Assembly: GCF_030646165.1 (NCBI RefSeq)
Contig: NZ_JAUTDO010000010.1
Coordinates: forward strand, 1-64,000
From: Conexibacter sp. CPCC 206217
GTDB taxonomy: Bacteria > Actinomycetota > Thermoleophilia > Solirubrobacterales > Solirubrobacteraceae
Length of the DNA stretch: 64,000 nt
Direction: 5' to 3'
Part shown: positions 1 to 8,053 of the stretch, piece by piece
Layout: each line of letters starts with the position of its first letter
Position numbering within the stretch: position 1 is the stretch's first letter
Program-made: the position numbers and the translations under genes
Notes under the pieces: model-generated
What the model saw: the letters and a program-made list of their open reading frames with translations, nothing else
Told to the model about the DNA's origin: nothing
The model's database searches: none

Positions 1-100
1 ACAAAAACACTGACACGACCGCGACAACGACAACGTCAAATTCCGACTAAAAGTGACCCGGCGGTGGAGGGGCTGCGCGAGGTTCTGCATGGGTCAGATG

Positions 101-190
101 CTAGTGGCGTGTCTCCAACCCCAGCGCCGCGCGCGCGTTGTCGACGGCGATGCGCCGGCGCAGGTCGTCGTCGGCCGCCGGCACTGGCGG
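101..190 (-). pseudogene. C-terminal remnant of an amidohydrolase
   Basis: Read on the minus strand, this stretch encodes DDDLRRRIAVDNARAALGL followed by ETRH and a stop at 101-103. A charged helix ending in an 'I..DNAR..LGL' tail is characteristic of the C-terminus of amidohydrolase-2 (TIM-barrel metal-dependent hydrolase) proteins. Nothing homologous continues upstream: the similarity ends near base 190, exactly where an opposing dehydrogenase fragment begins. I infer a deletion or rearrangement junction there. The family call rests on a short tail, so it is tentative. Confidence 0.45.
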
Positions 191-191
191 C

Positions 192-578
192 GAAGCCGAC
201 CCTTACGTCTCCGACAGGGACGCGGTCGACGCCGCCGTCGCCGCGGTCGTCACACGCCACCGCCGCGTCGACAAGGGCGCGCTGATCGCGTTCGCGAAGT
301 CGCTCGCGGCCGAGGTCTCCGACGACCGCGTGCGCGTCAACACGGTCTTCCCCGGCGTGATCGTCACGCCCCAGCTCCAAGCCGCCAACCCGACCGGCGG
401 CGAGCGCGAGCACTGGCAGAAGACGACGGGCATCGGGACCCCCGAGGACGTCGTCGGCCCGCTGCTGTTCCTGCTCTTCGACGCCGCCACGATGACCGGC
501 TCGACGCTCGCGCGCGATCGAGCGTTCGGCTCAGAGGAGGAGTCGCCCTCCGGCGCGCGCATGGCGGACAGTGGCTGA
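192..578 (+). pseudogene. Short-chain dehydrogenase remnant with internal deletion
   Basis: The reading frame carries recognisable SDR blocks: YVSDRDAVDAAVAAVV (the stretch before the NNAG motif), then directly KGALIAFAKSLAAEV (the helix after the catalytic YxxxK), then RVRVNTVFPGVIVTPQ and the C-terminal TMTGSTLARD segment. The section between VD and KG, which should contain NNAG, the catalytic Ser and the Tyr, is missing, as is the N-terminal Rossmann glycine motif. About half of a normal 250-residue SDR is left and it cannot be catalytic. An in-frame TTG exists at 138, but residues before about 192 read antisense through the amidohydrolase remnant, so I do not take it as a real start. Confidence 0.7.
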
Positions 579-839
579 AGGGCACGTCGATCGACGACAC
601 GATGCCGCTCGGACCGTGGATCACGACGGCCGACCAGGTGCCCGATCCGCACGGCCTGCAGATCACCTGTGAGTTGAACGGTGAGATGCTTCAGAATGCG
701 GCGACTGACCGGAACGCCCAGCGGGATCGGCAACGCCCGGGATCGGCAGGTCGTTCTGAACGACGGGGATGTGGTGGTGACGAAGGTGATCGGCCTCGGA
801 GAGCTTCGCAACAACGTGGTGGCGGTGGCATTGACATGA
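555..839 (+). pseudogene. Fumarylacetoacetate hydrolase-family remnant (deleted and frameshifted)
   Basis: Two blocks of an FAH-family hydrolase/hydratase are readable in different frames. Bases about 555-699 give GGQWLKGTSIDD, MPLGPWITTADQVPDP and ELNGEMLQNA, matching the family's central 'KG(K/T)S...GPW(I/V)(V/T)TADE(V/I)PDP' block. Bases 705-839 give LTGTPSGIGNAR and DGDVVVTKVIGLGELRN, the normal C-terminal block. The linking stretch of roughly 50-70 residues and the whole N-terminal half are gone, and the frame changes between the blocks. The stop TGA (837-839) overlaps the ATG of the following GntR gene, a relic of translational coupling that suggests regulator and enzyme once formed an operon. 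Confidence 0.7.
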
Positions 840-1672
840 GCAAGCGCGCGCGACGAGTGACGACGAGGGGCAGCAACGGAGCCGCCGGCGGCAACGGGTC
901 GGCGGCCGCGACCAACGGGGCCGGCGCAGCCAGCCTGGTGAGTGCGACCGCTCCCGTCGTCTCCCGACCCGCGCGCCAGACTGCCGGAGACCAGGCCGAG
1001 GAGGCCGTCTTCGAGGCGATCATGGACGGGAAGATCCCGCCCGGCTCGCCGCTGCGGCTGCAGGAGCTGGCCGAGCAACTCGGCATGTCGATCATGCCGG
1101 TGCGCGAGGCGCTGCGCCGGCTGGAGGGCCTCGGGCTCGTCGAGATCGTCGCGCACAAGGGCGCGTGGGTGCGCCCGCTGACGCTCGAGGACCTGCACGA
1201 CACGTACTTCACGCGCGTCAACCTCGAATGTCTCGCGATGCGCACCGCGGCCGGCAGGATGACCGAGCAGGACAGCGCCGCCGCGCGCGCCGCGCTGGAC
1301 GAGCACGTCGCCGCGCGCGAGCGCGGCGACCAGGTCGGCGCGCGCAACGCGCACGAGCGCTTCCACTTCACGATGTACCGCGCCTGCGGCTCGGAGTGGC
1401 TGGTGCGCTCGATCGGCCCGGCGTGGCGCAACAGCGAGCGCTACCGCGTCGAGTCGATGCGCAACCCCGAGCACGTCGCGCGCCGCGGGCAGGAGCACCT
1501 GCAGATGCTGGAGGCGCTGGAGCAGGGCGACGCCGAGCGCGCCGTCGAGCTGCTGGCGTCCCATCTGCTGTCGTCGGTCGAGCTGGTCGCGGCCGGCCTC
1601 GAGGGCGACCCCGCCGCCACGCGCGTGCGGCTGCCGTCGCTCGACGCGCTGCTGCCGCGCGGCAGCGCGTAG
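836..1672 (+). CDS. GntR-family (FCD domain) transcriptional regulator
   Basis: The predicted protein of 278 residues has a low-complexity Gly/Ala/Asn N-terminus of about 45 residues, a winged helix-turn-helix (VFEAIMDGKIPPGSPLRLQE, then LGMSIMPVREALRRLEGLGL) and an all-helical FCD ligand-binding domain to the end (EHVAARERGD, HERFHFTMYRACGSEWL). FadR/FCD regulators bind organic acids and usually repress adjacent catabolic genes. The ATG at 836 is chosen because it overlaps the upstream stop as ATGA; the frame is open further upstream but reads through gene remnants. The regulator is intact although every neighbour within 800 bases on both sides is broken. It may now control the binding-protein operon that starts at 2016. 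Confidence 0.88.
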   Translation: MSKRARRVTTRGSNGAAGGNGSAAATNGAGAASLVSATAPVVSRPARQTAGDQAEEAVFEAIMDGKIPPGSPLRLQELAEQLGMSIMPVREALRRLEGLGLVEIVAHKGAWVRPLTLEDLHDTYFTRVNLECLAMRTAAGRMTEQDSAAARAALDEHVAARERGDQVGARNAHERFHFTMYRACGSEWLVRSIGPAWRNSERYRVESMRNPEHVARRGQEHLQMLEALEQGDAERAVELLASHLLSSVELVAAGLEGDPAATRVRLPSLDALLPRGSA

Positions 1673-1699
1673 CGACGGCGCTCGCGCGCAGCCGCTCGT

Positions 1700-1951
1700 C
1701 GCCTGCGCGGGGTCAGCAAGTCCTTTCCCGGAGTCCGTGCGCTCGACGCCGTCGACCGCACGATCGCGGCCGGCGAGGTGCACGCGCTGACCGGCGAGAA
1801 CGGCTCAGGCAAGTCGACGCTGGCGAAGATCGTCGCCTGCGTCGCGCAGCCCGACGGCGGCACGATCGAGATCGACGGCGCGCCGGCTTGCCCGCCGCTT
1901 GGACATCCGGCCAAGCGAGTCCGACCAGACGGCGATTGCGGACCTCTCTGA
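1700..1951 (+). pseudogene. N-terminal remnant of a sugar-type ABC ATPase
   Basis: The frame reads [20 protein letters not shown], then [19 protein letters not shown] with an intact Walker A, then [11 protein letters not shown], and then loses similarity and stops at 1949-1951. This is the first 70-80 residues of a RbsA/MglA-type ATPase of about 500 residues. No good start codon or ribosome-binding site precedes it. It resembles, but is not identical to, the intact ATPase at 3212, and may be what is left of a second transporter cassette whose other genes were lost. Confidence 0.7.
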
Positions 1952-1952
1952 A

Positions 1953-1997
1953 GTTGTCTAGGTTTCGCAACCGAAGTTGTCCTATTGGTAAGACAAC
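1953..1997. promoter_or_regulatory. Candidate operator: direct and inverted GTTGTC repeats
   Basis: GTTGTC occurs at 1953-1958 and 1976-1981, and its inverted copy GACAAC at 1992-1997 (10-base spacer). The cluster ends 18 bases before the start of the binding-protein gene, in a visibly more AT-rich strip than its surroundings. GntR-family regulators often bind inverted TTGT/ACAA half-sites, and GntR genes lie both upstream (836) and at the operon end (11045). The assignment to either one is inference. Confidence 0.4.
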
Positions 1998-2015
1998 CAG
2001 TCAGGGAGTACCGGG

Positions 2016-3206
2016 ATGCGTGCGACGACGGTGAGGCGATCTGGATTCGGACTGGCGCTGCTGTGCGCAGCGACGCTGGCGGCGGGCTGCGGCAGCAGCG
2101 ACGACACGGCGAGCACGAGCACGGCGGCAGCCGGCGGCTCCTCCGGCGCGACGGAGACGACCGCCGCCTCCAGCGGCGTCGCGGACGCGCAGAAGGAGCT
2201 CGACGCCTACCGCGGCGTGCCGACATTCGAGGCCCCGGGTGAGCCGTTCGACGCCAGAAGACTGGTCGCCGGCAAGACGCTGATGAGCATCCCGGCGTCG
2301 AGCAGCATCCCGTTCGTGCAGACGCTCCAGGACGGCGTCAGAGAGCTCAGCGGCGAGGTCGGGATGAGATTCCTCGACTGGCCCAACCAGGGCAAGCCGG
2401 TCGAGTGGGTCCAGGGCATGAACGCCGGCGTCGACCGCAGAGTGAACGCGATCAACCTGATGGCCGGCATCAACCCGGGCAGCATCGGGCCGCAGGTGAG
2501 CGCGGCGAAGGCAGCCAGAATCCCGGTCATCGCGTCCCACCTCTACGACGTCGGCGACACTCCCGCCGAGGGAGTCGACACCGTCTCGATCCCCTACGAG
2601 CAGGCCGGCCGGCTGCTGGCCGACTGGGTCGTCGCGAGAACCGGCGGCAAGGGCGACACGCTCGTCGTGAAGATCGACGAGGTTGTCTCGACCGCGCCGA
2701 TGATGAGAGGGATCCAGGACGTCTTCGACAGAGCCTGCGGCGACGACTGCCCGGTCTCGACGATCAACGTCGCGATCGCCGACGTGGCGACGAAGATCCA
2801 GCCGCAGGTCCAGTCCGAGCTCGTCAAGAACCCGAACATCAGATACGTGATCGCGCTGTACGACTCGGCCGAGGCGCCGTTCGTGGTCGCCGCGATCAAG
2901 GCCGCCGGCGCGGCCAGCCGCGTCAGAGTCGTCACCTTCAACGGCACGCCGAGCGTGCTCAGAATGGTGAAGAGCGGCGACGTCGAGATGGATGTCGCGG
3001 AGAACCTCGAATGGGTCTCCTACGCGATAACCGACCAGGCGATGCGCCTGATCGGCGGGCTGGAGCCGGTCAGCGACCCGAAGCTGCCGCTGCGCATCTT
3101 CGACGCCGACAACATCGACGAGGCCGGCACCAACCCGGCGACCGCCGAGGGCTTCGGCGACGAGTACAGAGCGGGCTACCGCAAGCTCTGGGGCCTGGGC
3201 GGCTGA
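2016..3206 (+). CDS. ABC transporter substrate-binding lipoprotein (sugar/ribose type)
   Basis: A 396-residue exported binding protein. The N-terminus has a basic start, a hydrophobic segment and a lipobox LAAGC with the modified Cys at residue 25, followed by a Ser/Thr/Ala-rich linker. The mature part has the Peripla_BP_4 fold pattern (LMSIPASSSIPFVQTLQDGV, INLMAGINPGSIGPQVSAAK, IRYVIALYDSAEAPFVVAAI). ATG 2016 follows an AGGGAG ribosome-binding site. It leads the ATPase/permease/hydantoinase operon and should capture the imported substrate outside the membrane. The ligand cannot be read from sequence, but the downstream enzymes suggest a hydantoin or ureide. I count 13 AGA codons among its 23 arginines, far above expectation for this GC content. 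Confidence 0.9.
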   Translation: MRATTVRRSGFGLALLCAATLAAGCGSSDDTASTSTAAAGGSSGATETTAASSGVADAQKELDAYRGVPTFEAPGEPFDARRLVAGKTLMSIPASSSIPFVQTLQDGVRELSGEVGMRFLDWPNQGKPVEWVQGMNAGVDRRVNAINLMAGINPGSIGPQVSAAKAARIPVIASHLYDVGDTPAEGVDTVSIPYEQAGRLLADWVVARTGGKGDTLVVKIDEVVSTAPMMRGIQDVFDRACGDDCPVSTINVAIADVATKIQPQVQSELVKNPNIRYVIALYDSAEAPFVVAAIKAAGAASRVRVVTFNGTPSVLRMVKSGDVEMDVAENLEWVSYAITDQAMRLIGGLEPVSDPKLPLRIFDADNIDEAGTNPATAEGFGDEYRAGYRKLWGLGG

Positions 3207-3211
3207 TCGCG

Positions 3212-4837
3212 ATGACGACGCTGCTCGAGATCCACGGCCTCAGCAAGAGCTTCGGCGGCGCCCGCGCGCTCGACGCCGTCGAGCTGGAGCTGCGCGCGGG
3301 CGAGGTCCACGGCCTGCTCGGCCAGAACGGCTCGGGCAAGTCGACGCTGCTGAAGGTGCTGTCGGGCTTTCACCAGCCCGACGAGGGCCGACTCGCGATG
3401 CGCGGCGAGCCGGTCGCGCTGCCGCTCGCGCCGGGCGCCTATCGCGCCCTCGGGATGGCGTTCGTGCACCAGGACCTCGGCCTCGTGCCGGAGCTGTCGG
3501 TGTGCGAGAACCTGATCGTCGCGCGGCTCGGGGCGGGCGTGCAGAAGACCGTGCGCTGGCGCGTCGAGCACGCCCGCGCGGCCGAGGCGCTGGAGCGCCA
3601 CGGCCTCGGCGAGATCGACACGCGCGCGAAGGTCGCCAGCCTCAGCCAGATGCAGCGCGCGCTGCTGGCGATCGTGCGCGCCGTGGAGGAGCTGCGCGAC
3701 GGCCCGCACGAGCACCAGCTGCTGGTGCTCGACGAGCCGACGGCGTTCCTTCCGCGCGCCGGCATCGAGCAGCTGTTCGCGCTCGTGCGCGGGCTGGTCG
3801 AGCATGGCGCCAGCGTCCTCTTCGTGACGCACGACCTCGACGAGGTCGTCGAGCTGTGCGACCGCGTGACGGTGCTGCGCGACGGCAGGCTGGCCGGCAC
3901 GACCGAGGTCAGCGCGACGGACGCCGACGCGCTCGTCGAGCTGATCGTCGGACGGCGGCTGGCGGCGCTGGCGCAGCGCCCGCCCGCGGACGACGCCGCG
4001 GCGGCTGCCGCGGCCGCCGCGGTGCCTGCGCGCCTGCGTGCGCGCGGCGTGCGCGGCCGCTACGTCGACGGGATCGACCTCGAGGTCCGCCCCGGCGAGA
4101 TCCTCGGCGTCACCGGCCTGCTCGGCTCCGGCTTCGAGGAGCTGCCGCACCTGCTGTTCGGCTCGCGCCCGGCGACGGGCACGCTGACGCTGACGCGGCA
4201 TGACGGTGCAAGCGGCCGGGACCGCTCAGGCGACCCCGCGCCCGACCAGGAGATCGCGCTCGAGCGCCTCACGCCGGGCCGCGCCGTCGGCCTCGGCCTC
4301 GCCTTCGTGCCTTCAGACCGTCCGCTCGACGGCGCCGTCGGCGCGCTCAGCATCGCCGACAACCTGACGATGACGACGCTGCCCGAACATCGCCGCGGCC
4401 CGCTGCTGTCGCGCCGCTCGATGCGCGAGAAGGCACGCGAGCTGGGCGAGAGATTCGCCGTCGTGCCAAACGATCCGAGCGCCGCGCTGAGCGCCCTCTC
4501 GGGGGGCAACCAGCAGAAGGTCGTGCTCGCGAAGTGGCTGCAGCGCGACCCGCGGGTGCTGCTGCTGGACCAGCCGACGCAGGGCGTCGACGTGCAGGCG
4601 CGCCGGCAGCTGTTCGACGCGATCAGCGGCGCCGCCCGCCGCGGCAGCGCCGTGCTCTGCGCGAGCGCCGACTACGAGGAGCTGGCCGCGCTCTGCGACC
4701 GGCTGCTGATCGTCGCGCGCGGCCGCGTCGTGCGCGAGCTGCGGCGCTCGGAGCTGAGCAAGGAGCGGATCGCCGAGCACGTCCTCACGAGCACGACGAT
4801 GCCCGCCGCCGACCTCGCGGAGACCCACCACTCATGA
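3212..4837 (+). CDS. ABC transporter ATP-binding protein, tandem ATPase domains (RbsA type)
   Basis: A 541-residue double ATPase that energises the transporter. Domain 1 has Walker A GQNGSGKST (residues 37-45), a degenerate signature LSQMQRALLAI and Walker B LLVLDEPTAF. Domain 2 starts at about residue 275, has a non-canonical Walker A region (GLLGSGFEE, usual for this family), a good signature LSGGNQQKVVLAKWL and Walker B VLLLDQPTQGVD, where Gln replaces the usual catalytic Glu. The ATG lies 5 bases after the upstream stop, and the TGA overlaps the next ATG (ATGA). An Ala-rich linker joins the domains. The first domain probably performs productive ATP hydrolysis. Confidence 0.92.
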   Translation: MTTLLEIHGLSKSFGGARALDAVELELRAGEVHGLLGQNGSGKSTLLKVLSGFHQPDEGRLAMRGEPVALPLAPGAYRALGMAFVHQDLGLVPELSVCENLIVARLGAGVQKTVRWRVEHARAAEALERHGLGEIDTRAKVASLSQMQRALLAIVRAVEELRDGPHEHQLLVLDEPTAFLPRAGIEQLFALVRGLVEHGASVLFVTHDLDEVVELCDRVTVLRDGRLAGTTEVSATDADALVELIVGRRLAALAQRPPADDAAAAAAAAAVPARLRARGVRGRYVDGIDLEVRPGEILGVTGLLGSGFEELPHLLFGSRPATGTLTLTRHDGASGRDRSGDPAPDQEIALERLTPGRAVGLGLAFVPSDRPLDGAVGALSIADNLTMTTLPEHRRGPLLSRRSMREKARELGERFAVVPNDPSAALSALSGGNQQKVVLAKWLQRDPRVLLLDQPTQGVDVQARRQLFDAISGAARRGSAVLCASADYEELAALCDRLLIVARGRVVRELRRSELSKERIAEHVLTSTTMPAADLAETHHS

Positions 4838-5838
4838 GCGCCACCACGACCTCCTCCAAGCCGTCTCGCCACGCGCTGCGCCCAAGCGTCCTGGTCGAGC
4901 GCTCCGGTCTCGTGATCGCCTGGATCGTCGCGATCGCGGTGTTCGGGATCCTCAAGCCCGACACGTTCCTGACGAGCGCGAACTTCTCGACGATCTTCGG
5001 CTCCCAGGCCGTCCTCGTCGTGCTCGCGCTGGCGCTCGTCGTGCCGTTGACGGCCGGCGACTACGACCTCTCGATCGCCGGCGTGCTGGCGCTCTCCAGC
5101 ATGCTCGTCGCCTACCTCAACGCCGAGCACGGCGTGCCGCTCGCGTTCGCGATCCTGGCGGCGCTCGGGGCCGGCGCGCTCGTCGGGGCGATCAACGGCG
5201 CGCTCGCGGCCGTCTTCGAGATCGATCCGTTCATCGTCACGCTCGGAACGGGCACGATCCTCGAAGGACTCGTGCTCTGGCTCTCGGACTCGCAGACGAT
5301 CAGCGGCATCTCGACGACGCTCAGCGACGCCGTCATCACGACGAGATTCCTCGGCGTCGCGCTCGGCTTCTGGTACGGGATCGCGCTCTGCGTCGTGCTG
5401 TGGATCGTGTTCGAGTACACGCCGCTGGGGCGACGGCTGCTGTTCGTCGGCCGCGGCCGGCGCGTCGCGGCGCTGTCGGGCTTCAACCTGCGGCGGCTGC
5501 GCTGGGGCGCGCTGATCGCCAGCGGCACGATCGCCGCCTTCGCGGGCGTCCTCTACGCCGGCGTGACCGGCGGCGCGGACCCGTCCAGCGGCGCGACGTT
5601 CCTGTTGCCCGCGTACGCGGCTGCCTTCCTCGGCGCGACCGCGATCGTCCCCGGTCGCTTCAACCCCTGGGGAACGGTGATCGCCGTCTACTTCCTCGTG
5701 ACCGGCATCACCGGCCTGACGATCCTCGGCGCCGCCGCGTGGGTGCAGGACGTCTTCTACGGCACCGCGCTGGTGCTCGCCGTCGCGTTGTCGACGTGGT
5801 CGCGCCGCCGCAGCGGCGCCGCGGCGGCGGACGGATGA
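4834..5838 (+). CDS. ABC transporter permease (branched/sugar type)
   Basis: A 334-residue integral membrane protein of the RbsC/BPD_transp_2 class with about eight to ten hydrophobic segments, beginning IAWIVAIAVFGIL and LVVLALALVVPLTAGDYDLS. The LTAGDYDLSIAGV block and the ATPase-contact loop around FEYTPLGRRLLFVGR are typical for sugar-type permeases. Its start overlaps the ATPase stop (ATGA at 4834-4837). Only one permease gene is present, so a homodimeric channel is expected, as in ribose transporters. A 49-base gap with a strong AAGGAG site then leads to hydantoinase A. Confidence 0.92.
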   Translation: MSATTTSSKPSRHALRPSVLVERSGLVIAWIVAIAVFGILKPDTFLTSANFSTIFGSQAVLVVLALALVVPLTAGDYDLSIAGVLALSSMLVAYLNAEHGVPLAFAILAALGAGALVGAINGALAAVFEIDPFIVTLGTGTILEGLVLWLSDSQTISGISTTLSDAVITTRFLGVALGFWYGIALCVVLWIVFEYTPLGRRLLFVGRGRRVAALSGFNLRRLRWGALIASGTIAAFAGVLYAGVTGGADPSSGATFLLPAYAAAFLGATAIVPGRFNPWGTVIAVYFLVTGITGLTILGAAAWVQDVFYGTALVLAVALSTWSRRRSGAAAADG

Positions 5839-5887
5839 GCGGCGCGGCGATGACCTTCACGAACACCAAGACCAAGGAGTCCGACAC

Positions 5888-8053
5888 GTGCTGCTGGTAG
5901 GCATCGACATCGGCGGCACCTTCACCGACCTCGCGCTCTACGACTCCGATGCGGGTCGCGTGGCGGTGCACAAGGTCCGCTCCACCCCCGACGACCCCGG
6001 CCGCGCGCTCGTGACCGGGATCGTCGAGCTGTGCGCCGCCGCCGGCGTCGCGCCCGGCGACCTCGACGGCGTGCTGCACGGCACGACCGTCGCGACCAAC
6101 GCGGTGCTTGAGCACCGCGGCGCGCGCACCGGAATGGTCACGACGGAGGGCGTGCGCGACGTCGTGCACATCGGCCGCCATCAGCGCCCAGAGCCGTACT
6201 CGGTGATGCTCGACATCCCGTGGCAGGCGACGCCGTTCGTGCGCCGCGCCCACCGCCTCACCGTCCCGGAGCGGATCGCGTCGAGCGGCGAGGTGATCGT
6301 GGCGCTCGACGAGGAGCGCGTGCGCAGCGTCGCCCGCGCGCTCGGCGAGGCCGGCGTCGAGGCGGTCGCGATCTGCTTCCTCTTCTCCTACGTCGACGCC
6401 GCGCACGAACAGCGCGCGGCGGAGATCGTGCGCGAGGAGCTGCCCGCGGCATTCGTCACGACCTCGGCCGACGTCTCGCCGCAGTTCCGCGAGTTCGAGC
6501 GCTTCACGACGGCGGCGATGAACGCCTTCGTCGGGCCCGGCACGGGCAGATACCTGGAGCGCCTGACCGCCGGTCTGGAGCGCGAGGGCGTCGGCGCCGA
6601 CCTGCTCGTGATGCGCTCCAACGGTGGCGTCGCGAGCGTCGCCGAGGCCGCCGCGCGGCCCGTCACGCTGATGCTCTCCGGCCCCGCCGCCGGCGTGCTC
6701 GGCGCGCGCTGGGCGGCCGGTCTGGCCGGGCGCGAGCGGCTGATCACGTTCGACATGGGCGGCACCAGCGCCGACATCGGGATCGTGACCGAGGACGGCG
6801 TCGCGGAGGCGTCCGCGCGCGACACCGAGATCGCCGGCTTCCCGCTCCTGGTGCCGATGTTCGACATCCAGACGATCGGCGCCGGCGGCGGCTCGATCGC
6901 ACGCCTGGACGAGGCCGGCGGCTTCCGGGTCGGTCCGCGCAGCGCGGGCGCCGTGCCCGGCCCGGCCTGCTACGGCTTCGGCGGCACCGAGGCGACGATC
7001 TCCGACGCGCACCTCGTGCTCGGACGGCTGGACCCGGAGCGCTTCCTCGGCGGCGACATGGCGCTCGACACGGCCGCCGCGGAGGCGGTCGTCGACCGGC
7101 TCGCCGGCCAGCTCGGCCTCGACCGGCTCGCGGCGGCCGAGGGGATCCTGCGGCTGGCGAACGCCAGCATGGCGCAGACGATCCGCTCGATCACCGTCGA
7201 GCGGGGCCACGACCCGCGCGACTTCAGCCTCGTCGCGTTCGGCGGCGCCGGCCCGCTGCACGCGGCCGAGCTGGCCGACGCGATCGGCATCCGCGAGGTC
7301 GTCGTGCCGCCGCATCCCGGCATCACCTCGGCCGCCGGCCTGCTCACCTCCGATCTGCGCTACGACCACATGCGCACCGTCTTCATGACCGAGGGCGCGA
7401 TCGACGGCGACGCGATCAACCGGCAGTTCGAGGAGCTGGCCGGCGAGCTGCTCGCACGGCTGCTGCGCGACGGAGCCGACGCGGCCGACGTGACGATCGA
7501 GCGGGCGCTCGACTGCCGCTACGCGGGCCAGGGCTACGAGCTGCGGATCCCCGCCGGCAAGGGCTTCACGCCGCAGGTGCTGGAGGCGTTCCACGCCGCC
7601 CACAGAGCGGAGTACGGCCACCACTTCGCTGATCCGATCGAGCTCGTCAACCTGCGCGTGACGGTCTCGGGACCGCGCCCGAAGCTGGAGCGCGTCGAGA
7701 TCGGCAGCGGGACGCTGGAGCAGGCGCAGATCGGCGAGCAGACGGGCGTCTGGCGCGTCGGCGACGAGCTGGTGGCGCGCCCGACGCGCCAGCTGCTGCG
7801 CGAGCGGCTGCCGCTGGAGGAGCCGATCGCCGGTCCCGCGATCGTCTTCCAGCGCGACACGACCGTCGTCGTGCCGCCCGGCTGGAGCGCGACCGCCACG
7901 CCCGGCGGCGCGCTGCTGCTGAACGCGACGGGCGTGCAGCACGGAGCCGCCGCCGACGATGACGTGACCGCCGACGGCGCGACCGCCACCGACCAGACCG
8001 CCGACCGCGCGACCGCCACCGACCAGACCGAGACGAGAGGAGCGCTCGCATGA
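5888..8053 (+). CDS. hyuA: Hydantoinase/oxoprolinase A subunit (HyuA)
   Basis: A 721-residue cytoplasmic ATP-dependent ring-opening amidohydrolase subunit. The actin-like ATPase motifs are visible: VGIDIGGTFTDLALYD at the N-terminus (Hydant_A_N) and ITFDMGGTSADIGIV near residue 290, then GAGGGSIARLDEAGGFRVGP. GTG at 5888 is chosen because AAGGAG (5874-5879) lies 8 bases before it and the protein starts right at the IDIGGT strand. The family acts on hydantoins, 5-oxoproline or N-methylhydantoin with subunit B; substrate is not predictable. The last 30 residues are an Asp/Thr/Ala-rich tail encoded by a 30-base tandem duplication. The stop overlaps hyuB as ATGA. Confidence 0.9.
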   Translation: MLLVGIDIGGTFTDLALYDSDAGRVAVHKVRSTPDDPGRALVTGIVELCAAAGVAPGDLDGVLHGTTVATNAVLEHRGARTGMVTTEGVRDVVHIGRHQRPEPYSVMLDIPWQATPFVRRAHRLTVPERIASSGEVIVALDEERVRSVARALGEAGVEAVAICFLFSYVDAAHEQRAAEIVREELPAAFVTTSADVSPQFREFERFTTAAMNAFVGPGTGRYLERLTAGLEREGVGADLLVMRSNGGVASVAEAAARPVTLMLSGPAAGVLGARWAAGLAGRERLITFDMGGTSADIGIVTEDGVAEASARDTEIAGFPLLVPMFDIQTIGAGGGSIARLDEAGGFRVGPRSAGAVPGPACYGFGGTEATISDAHLVLGRLDPERFLGGDMALDTAAAEAVVDRLAGQLGLDRLAAAEGILRLANASMAQTIRSITVERGHDPRDFSLVAFGGAGPLHAAELADAIGIREVVVPPHPGITSAAGLLTSDLRYDHMRTVFMTEGAIDGDAINRQFEELAGELLARLLRDGADAADVTIERALDCRYAGQGYELRIPAGKGFTPQVLEAFHAAHRAEYGHHFADPIELVNLRVTVSGPRPKLERVEIGSGTLEQAQIGEQTGVWRVGDELVARPTRQLLRERLPLEEPIAGPAIVFQRDTTVVVPPGWSATATPGGALLLNATGVQHGAAADDDVTADGATATDQTADRATATDQTETRGALA
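7971..8030 (+). repeat. Tandem 30-base duplication in the hyuA tail
   Basis: Bases 7971-8000 and 8001-8030 are identical except for one base and encode ADGATATDQT and ADRATATDQT. The repeat lies beyond the conserved HyuA fold in a low-complexity C-terminal extension, so copy-number change there would be tolerated. Confidence 0.85.

Noticed and set aside
138-191. TTG 138 as the start of an intact short dehydrogenase
   Set aside because: The first 18 codons read antisense through an amidohydrolase tail, and the frame lacks the Rossmann motif and catalytic residues. I treat it as a remnant.
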